Below are positions 58,201-64,000 of a stretch of DNA of 64,000 nt, in pieces. The stretch comes from Anthopleura xanthogrammica (lineage: Eukaryota; Cnidaria; Anthozoa; Actiniaria; Actiniidae): positions 11,977,702 through 12,041,701 of the forward strand of contig OZ025213.1 in the NCBI GenBank assembly GCA_964019055.1, written 5' to 3'. Within the stretch, counting starts at the first letter, position 1, and each line of letters opens with the position of its first letter. A program made the position numbers and the translations under genes. The notes beneath the pieces were generated by a model. That model saw only the letters and a list, made by a program, of their open reading frames with translations, was not told where the DNA came from and made no database searches.

Positions 58201-61200
58201 TTCTATTGTTTGACATTTGTTGTCGAATTCTTTGTTGGTTTTTAGTAGTTTATAAAAACAATTTCGAAAACAAAACAAAAACTTCATTCACGAAATATGG
58301 ATGCTTATACCATTGAAGACATTTACAGTATATTTTGTTAATTTTTTCGTGTTTCCTGGCGTAGTTTTCTCAACCAGTCTTTGTATTTTACTCTCACTTG
58401 TTCGTAAAAACCGAGTTTCTTTGTTTTCCGTGTTTTTTCTTTTCTTTTTTAACGTTTTTACCTTCTGCTGGACGAATATCCCTTCGGACGGGGGATATCG
58501 CCTGATACCCGTCCTGCACGTGACCCAATTGAACCAATGACAGCGCGCGAAAATTCATCGTTGGGTTATAAAGCTCAGTATACATTGAGAGAGGGAGAGC
58601 TTACGCTTTTAGACAGACGTCCAAGGCCCCCCAAAAACCGCTTTAAGAATCACTCGTTTTTACTTTTGCTCACTCCCAGATATGTTTGCTTTTTCTCTCC
58701 ATTTTTTTTCTCCGGAGGTAGTTAAATCTAAACATGCCCAACCTCTACTTTATAGTTTATCCTTCTACGGGCTCTAGGAAATAAATCAGAACATCAAGTT
58801 GACGGCTATGTTGAACGTTTTTAGCAACTGTACGTATGTTTAAACACCCGTCCCTTTATTCTTTAGGTGACGTTGTTATCCGGCACTCGAATCTCCGTGC
58901 ATCGTTCTGGAAAGTCTCTAGATGTCCGCGTCAATGCGCCAGCCAGTCGGAAAAACGAGAAAGCCGTGTCAGGTCTTTGTGGTAACTTTAATGGTAAACG
59001 TTCTGATGATTCTTGGGTGTGGCGTGACGGAAAAATTATCAGCACAGAAGAAAAAGATTTCATCAAAAATTGGCGGTAAGTAAAAGCCACTCTATCTGGC
59101 TCATCTGTTGACAATAGTACAGAGTTGATAATAATGCAGAAAAGAACCTGCTTATTAATATTGCAACGAAGGGTGTGGTATAGTTCCATATCGTTCAAGA
59201 CCCGTCATTTAAAATATTCCAAAAAGGAATTCCACAAATTCTTTTGTGGAACAACACAACTATTTTTGCATGGATAATCCTTTCAGATCCTTGCAGAACT
59301 TTGCGAACCAATGCTTTTCGGAGGTTTCGCCGAAGCAAAAAAGGCTGACGGAGTTAACTATTAGATCGAAGAAAAAAAATGCTAAATATCTTAACATTTT
59401 TTACAGCCTTACACCTGATAAAAGTCTTTTCGACATGTCAATGGAAGGAAGTGTAGAAGATCGAGAGGAAGAAAAACCAGAGAAATCCTGCTATTGTGCC
59501 GTCGAAGGCGAATTAAATCAAGAGGAGAAATGCGACTACAACGCCAATCTTTTTGCAAAGATGGACTCATCAAGAACAGAGGTAATTACATCGCAACTAA
59601 ATGATCAGTCAAAATTCAGCAAGAAACGATCTGTGAACAGTGACTGGTACAGTGATGACGTCATTGATCACGTGGAACGTAGCTATTTTGTGGATGATCC
59701 ACAAGTACAGCATGCAATGAACCGCATACGAAGCAAAAGATCACTCAAGACAGTGATGTCTGAAGACGCAGCCTGGAAATATTGTAGACAATATATGAAA
59801 AAATCAGAAGCAGGAACATCATGCAAAAGCATCTCTGAAATCGGCTATTTGAACGCCATCGACCAATGCACCAAGGACTTGCAGGTAAGAATGAACAACG
59901 GTCTCATCAGTGTTGGTATCTTATTAGACAGAAGAAGAAAAAATCTTATTAGAAAGAATCCGCTGTGTTCTTAGTATGGGGAATGGATGAGGGAACGACA
60001 TGCATGGTCGGTCTGAGATGCGGAAACATTGGTCTTTTTGTCAACTTTGTTGCGTTACTGTCATTTTCTTAGTCTTAATCATCTACTCTTTTAGTTCACT
60101 GGAGACAAGAGCTTTGCAGTCTTATCCTTCGAGTTCATGAAGTACGTTTGTGAAGACACGGCATTGAAGAGCCTCTCATCATACACTCATACTGAAAGTG
60201 GAGACTTGGTGCCACGAAAAGAGGTTGCAAAAGAGTTGTGTTCTTCAGACTGTAGTGAACATGGCAAGTGTAAGAACAGAACCTGTATATGTGATAAAGG
60301 TTTTACTGCACTGGACTGTTCCATGGAAATCCAGGCAGTACCTGAGCTGCTAGGGTAAGCATAAATACCGAGTTTGTGACATTTTTTTCTGAGCGGAATG
60401 TTCGAAGGAACGGTAAATTCATCGGCACGACTTCTATTGTAGTGATCATGAGTCTAATTTGATTCTGTTCATTCTTTTAGTATCTACAATGGTGGTCTCT
60501 GTGATGTACGTGAACGTCCGTGTAAAAAGACCAACTTGTTGGGACAGAAGTTCATCGACTCAAGCAACCTCACGTGCCACGTGAAAGAATTCAAGGTATT
60601 TATGATAAAAAACCTATCATTAATTCATGTTCGCACCTCCGATGATCAAACAAGGATTATGGAGCTGCTTTTGAGAATATAACAAGGCAGAGTTTTTTCA
60701 TCCATAATACTTAAATTACTATCGGTACTTTATTAAACTTTGAAACTAGGCCTCTAACTACTCCTAACTTGTATCTAATAAAAGGTCTTCCCAAGTTCTT
60801 GGTCTCCACGTGGAAGTCCTCTCAATACACATGGAAAAATGAATGACATCTTTGGTGTTAAATGCGACCTGCCAGAACCACCAACGAAGCTTGGTGATTA
60901 CGACCACGAGGGGACCCCTGCTGCTGGAATTTTGGTCTCAGTTTCTAACGATGGCTTCAGAACAAGTGCCCAAGAATTAAGACAGGTCACTTATGATTCA
61001 AAGTGTATGACGTGCAACAAAGCAGGAAAATGTCAACGCAGAGTAAGTATCCAACATTGGCATTCCACAGTATTAGCCTTACCGAGGTTGAGAATATAAC
61101 TGCGTACTGTAGTGCATTGTTGTTTGTGAGACCTGTTTTATTTCCAAGATACCGTCCATTTAAATCGTCCCCTAAAACAGTACCTCCTCGACCTATAGGT

Positions 61201-63421
61201 TTTTCCTCAACTTCGGAATGGCTAATATGTCTAAACATCCGTGCAATTCTACTATACATCATCAACGTCAACATAATTTATTTTTTCCTTGCAAACCTCA
61301 ATTAGTCCATGACCTGCAAGCTGATTTTTTCTCAATTTGAATATTATGTTTTTCGTAGCCGAATTCCTGTCTGATCAGAGGACATTGTTTTGCTGCCAAC
61401 GAGCCCAGCCCACGTGACTGGTGCCGGCAGTGCTTACCCAGAGATGACCAGAATTCCTGGACACCTAGGAAAAGTGAGTTGCTTTTTTGAATTCTTTTCC
61501 AGTACTTTGAAACAACAATGACATTCTTGATTGCTTTCGTAACAGATAACCAGGCACCGACGTTTGGTCGAAAGCCAATAACGTACAGCGCCTTGCGAGG
61601 AGAAGACCTCGTCCTGCAGCTGAAAGCAACAGAGCCTGATAACCGTCCAGTAATGTACTCTCTACTCAGTTCTACAGCTTCTGGCTACACTTTCAGCCGT
61701 GCTGGTCTACTGAGAGGGAAGGTTATATCGAATGAGAAGTTCACCTTCAAAGTGATTGACGAGTGTGGAGCGTTTGATACAACAGACATGAGAGTGCGTG
61801 TAGTACAATGTCCGTGTCTGAATGGTGGTCAATGCTTACCCGACCACAAATACCCACGGGGATCTGGTCTTTATCAGTGTAAATGCGTGAAGAGATTCAG
61901 TGGCGACCGATGTGAGAAAACTACTGGACCTAAACCTACTAGACCTAGGCTTACTACACCTAAACCTACTACACCTAGAACTACTACACCTAAACTTACA
62001 AGACCTAGAACTACTAGACCTAGACCTACAAGACCTAGAACTACTAGACCTAGACCTACTACAACCAAGCCTACTAGACCTAGAGCTACTAGACCTAGAG
62101 CTACTAGACCTAGAACTACTAGACCTAGACCTACTAGACCTAGACCTACTAATATACCTGGTGAAAAAGGTACGTAGGCTTAAAGGAACCTTTACGTTCA
62201 GTATAAAGTTTTGCAATTAAGAATGGTAATCATTAATTAAGCTTAATGCTTTCTTCCTCTGCAAAACCCTAATTGCAAAATTTTAATTCGATTGATCTGA
62301 GAGTTGGTCATGCCCTGACTTTGCTCAGCCCAGAGATTAGAATTGATGTGTGTTTGTTTGCTATTCGTTTGTTTGTTTGTTTTGTTGACCATGGTGGTTT
62401 ATGCATGTGATTATTTCCCAGTACCTAGCGATGCGCCAAGGATCAATAACCTCTTCCCTGTCAAATACGACACCATAAAAATCAATTGGTCACCAATACC
62501 TCAGAACAAGCGTAACGGTGTCATACAGGGTTACAAGATCTACTACAAAGTACTGTCCGTAAACCAATGGACGAACTATCAGTGGAACGTGTTCACCACA
62601 GCCAATGGTGACATGACAAGCACCACATTAACTGGACTGCAATCGTACACCGAGTATTGTGTCAAGATGTCTGCCTTTACCAGTAAAGGAGAGTATCCTA
62701 ACTGGCAAAGACGACATTGTTACTTCGTCAAGAGTAAGTTGAAACAAAATAATATAATAGAAACAGTTAACATTCCATTTAGAGCTTCCAAGGCAGCCAT
62801 TTTGTGGAGAAGAAAAGGAGCTATGGAATTTTTTTGAATAAAATTAAGAACGATTACATTTCCACAAGAGAAAAATTGTGTTGTCCCACAGCCATTTTGT
62901 TGAGAAGGAAAGTAACTATGGAATATTGTTGAATGAAATTAAAAACGATTACATTTCCACAAGAGAAAATTTGTGTTGTCCCACAGCCATTTTGTTGAGA
63001 AGAAAAGGAGCTATGGAAAATTTTTGAATAAAATTAAAAACGATTACATTTCCAAGAGAAAATGTTTGTTGTCCCACAACTTGGTATTCCTGAAAGCCCT
63101 ATGTGAAATAACTTACATTTCTCATGCAAGGATTGTTTCTTATCACCAGCTCCCTCGCTTCCCATCAAGGTATCTGGTCGGCCCTTGAGCAATATTAAAA
63201 TTCGTCTCAGGTTCCAAAAGCCTGGACGAAGACCATCATCAAGAGTCCAAGTAGATTATGGGAAAGAAAAAGGTCGCTTGAGAAGAAAGAAAGCTTGTTC
63301 TTATTCTACGTGTCTCATTGATAACCTTGAGCCAAACACCTTGTACTACTTCAAGGTGATTGGATATGTGTACCAGAGAGGAGAGACACCATCGTTCACT
63401 CAGATCAGGACTCTTGCTTGA
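51871..63421 (+). CDS. VWDE-like secreted protein: vWD, EGF, Thr/Pro/Arg repeat, two FN3
   Basis: Secreted or matrix multidomain protein resembling von Willebrand factor D and EGF domain proteins. Exons: 51871-51965, 52904-52987, 53364-53419, 53543-53578, 53758-54017, 54207-54302, 54881-55231, 55972-56045, 57198-57261, 57545-57757, 58867-59075, 59407-59884, 60095-60354, 60481-60595, 60785-61042, 61359-61473, 61546-62169, 62422-62733, 63150-63421. Every junction is GT/AG and every phase agrees: 3,972 bases including TGA, 1,323 residues. Signal peptide MNLLVRTWLAALLLALAAVH. The ATG at 51871 is chosen because it starts the signal peptide, about 115 bases after a TATA-like box. The fibronectin domains and the charged repeat are extra relative to the VWDE I know, so I give no symbol. 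Confidence 0.88.
52221..52539. mobile_element. Element with cagggccgtagc ends in VWDE-like intron 1
   Basis: acagggccgtagctacgatg at the left and tctggctacggccctggt at the right are inverted. About 320 bases with no coding frame. Confidence 0.6.
54048..54180. mobile_element. Short relative of the tcgaagctctc foldback family
   Basis: Reads gctgttcgcttacgagaatg, then ggtcgcttacgagagtggcc, and ends aacttcgactgtata, matching the right end of the 47.2-48.4 kb element. It lies in the intron between exons 5 and 6 of the VWDE-like gene. Confidence 0.6.
55305..55680. repeat. Dispersed gggatgctcgc / tcccttttagggg repeat
   Basis: Poly-G run, then gacggggatgctcgcagtcc, with tcccttttaggggtt repeated several times and ending gtcaccccctgctac. 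A truncated copy opens at 63929 near the right edge. In the intron after exon 7 of the VWDE-like gene. Confidence 0.65.
55972..59075 (+). CDS. VWDE-like von Willebrand factor D domain exons 8-11
   Basis: Exon 8 (55972-56045) opens the vWD module with CLSTSDPHLYSFDRR, the usual GDPH..TFDG start. Exon 9 (57198-57261) gives HLFYNDLGDYMMHQNNNTK. Exon 10 (57545-57757) gives VRLWKCQKDVNCVCGAAIRE. Exon 11 (58867-59075) ends the module with the hallmark SGLCGNFNGKRSDDSW. vWD modules mediate disulfide-linked assembly in mucins and von Willebrand factor. The intron between exons 8 and 9 holds a ~850 bp minisatellite. Confidence 0.88.
56159..57010. repeat. Minisatellite of ~35 bp units inside the vWD-encoding part
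   Basis: About two dozen units of ttggtggtgatggtgatgtc ttcgctgttgttgtg, with GATGATG and TGTGTTG variants in alternating higher-order patterns. Wholly within the intron between exons 8 and 9 of the VWDE-like gene. Confidence 0.92.
57871..58048. mobile_element. Foldback element in VWDE-like intron 10
   Basis: ataaacccctcctggcggct, then gggatattggctgataatgt, is mirrored by acattatcagccgatattcc, then agagggggtttat. Inner arms ggatgagaaatggtcc / ggaccatttctcatcc also pair. About 178 bases. Confidence 0.82.
59407..62169 (+). CDS. VWDE-like central exons 12-17: linker, EGF modules, charged Thr/Pro/Arg repeat
   Basis: Exon 12 (59407-59884) is an acidic linker with dibasic sites SKKRSVNSD and RSKRSLKT that resemble furin sites. 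Exon 13 (60095-60354) has the EGF-like core CSEHGKCKNRTCICDKGF. Exons 14-16 have Cys-rich segments (NGGLCDVRERPC, CMTCNKAGKCQRR, CLIRGHCFAANEPS). Exon 17 (61546-62169) begins NQAPTFGRKPITYSALRGED, a cadherin-like fold reading. It continues with a second EGF-like module CPCLNGGQCLPD..CKCVKRFSGDRCE and ends in about 80 residues made almost only of Thr, Pro, Arg and Lys in PTRPRxT units. Confidence 0.85.
62294..62340. repeat. Isolated unit of the 10.2 kb tandem repeat
   Basis: gatctgagagttggtcatgc, then cctgactttgctcagcccag agattag, matches the 57 bp unit found five times at 10202-10471. Confidence 0.7.
62422..63421 (+). CDS. VWDE-like fibronectin type III domains, exons 18-19, and stop
   Basis: Exon 18 (62422-62733) reads PSDAPRINNLFPVKYDTIKI, then NGVIQGYKIYYKVL and TLTGLQSYTEYCVKMSAFT. 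Exon 19 (63150-63421) reads PSLPIKVSGRPLSNIKIRLR, LIDNLEPNTLYYFKVIGYVY, then TGA at 63419-63421. Both have the Trp or Phe, L..Y and NL.P.T.Y pattern of fibronectin III. One domain per exon with phase 1 boundaries is the usual arrangement for shuffled modules. The stop is followed by a donor (TGAG|GTATGT), so the 3' UTR is probably spliced to 63648. Confidence 0.86.
62793..63080. repeat. Three-copy ~97 bp tandem repeat in the last coding intron
   Basis: Units beginning cagccattttgt (62794, 62890, 62986) and containing aacgattacatttccacaag. Lies between the two fibronectin exons. Confidence 0.85.
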
Positions 63422-63647
63422 GGTATGTTATAAGATTCCTGTTCCCAAAAAAACCACCATAAATAATCCAGTCTGCACGAATGGAAAGTGTTTTTTTTTT
63501 CGGGAAGAGGGTTCTGAAATAAGGGAACGGGAGAACCAGGGGAAAGGCCCTTGAAACACAGGAACGACAACAAATACCGCACTCGACCTACTCTTTCAAA
63601 AGCTGCCCAAACTACTTCTAGCTAATGCAGAATTTTATTTTTCACAG

Positions 63648-63830
63648 GACCTTAAAGTACTAAACCAGATCGCAAGAGCATCGACACTAGATTGTTAGCT
63701 ATCATTCCGTACTGCGGCGTGTGTTTCCTACAATATTCTATTTTGTAATATGACCATGCATATTTATGTATGATACTTGTATTTGCATGCTTTTGATTTT
63801 TTAAATAAATCGTTTGAAACACAAAAACAA
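63648..63830 (+). terminator. Probable 3' UTR exon and poly(A) signal of the VWDE-like gene
   Basis: Acceptor ttttcacag at 63647 fits the donor GAG|GTATGT at 63422, leaving a spliced 3' UTR. An AATAAA hexamer lies at 63804-63809 (TTAAATAAATCG), about 390 bases after the stop on the genome. Downstream is a dispersed repeat beginning near 63929. Confidence 0.5.
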
Positions 63831-63928
63831 ATGTTGTCGAAATCTTAGTAATAATGGGGACGGTTTATGTTTAAAAACATAAAAGAATAATGAACCTGTA
63901 AAAGTCCACGCACATTACATCCAATCTC

Positions 63929-64000
63929 AGTTGGGGGGGGGGGGGGGGGGTACTCCCTATAATGGACTATACGGGGATGCTCCGCCCGAAAGGGGTACTT
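63929..64000. repeat. Truncated copy of the ggggatgctc repeat at the window edge
   Basis: Poly-G (about 18), then tactccctataatggactat and acggggatgctccgcccgaa, cut by the window end. Shares the ggggatgctc core with 55305-55680. Confidence 0.6.

Noticed and set aside
61836..62216. Arg/Ser-rich minus-strand and Leu/Asp-rich plus-strand frames
   Set aside because: Shadows of the Thr/Pro/Arg repeat of the VWDE-like exon 17.

Overview
The window looks like nuclear DNA of an animal. It is AT-rich, its genes are split into many short exons with consensus GT/AG junctions, and the introns are full of microsatellites, tRNA-derived SINE-like pieces and short foldback (MITE-like) elements. I infer a cnidarian, most likely a coral-type anthozoan. 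The grounds are vertebrate-like exon structure in a dense, small-intron genome, together with a vWD/EGF/fibronectin secreted protein. No ribosomal, organellar or bacterial feature was seen.

Three large genes could be rebuilt exon by exon. (1) Minus strand, 18.4 kb to the left edge: a B-RAF type serine/threonine kinase. It has 17 coding exons, all phase-compatible, and is cut off inside the kinase domain by the window start. Several exon lengths equal those I recall for human BRAF (85, 177, 47, 119 and 132 bp). (2) Minus strand, 37.6 to 24.1 kb: a CPED1-like membrane-anchored protein (cadherin-like and PC-esterase domains, preceded by a degenerate tubulin-tyrosine-ligase/ATP-grasp-like region). 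It has 23 supported exons; one or more exons around 32.6 to 33.9 kb are unresolved. (3) Plus strand, 51.9 to 63.4 kb: a secreted VWDE-like protein with a signal peptide, vWD module, EGF-like modules, a Thr/Pro/Arg-rich repeat and two fibronectin III domains. It has 19 coding exons, fully in phase, about 1,323 residues.

The intergenic stretches (18.6 to 24.1 kb and 37.7 to 51.8 kb) and the larger introns hold repeats. Among them are an array of six related monomers (three dimers) at 43.3 to 46.5 kb with a 96-codon open frame kept in each dimer, a seven-copy ~100 bp satellite inside that array, a 1.2 kb foldback element at 47.2 to 48.4 kb, and several MITE families present in two to four copies each. 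A weak two-exon candidate gene lies at 40.6 to 41.8 kb.

The three main genes have no evident shared pathway: one is a cytoplasmic RAS-ERK signalling kinase, one a probable Golgi/secretory membrane protein, one an extracellular multidomain protein. The most unusual coding observation is the B-RAF first exon. One 5' splice site and two 3' splice sites five bases apart would join either of two overlapping open frames, in phase, to the same kinase.
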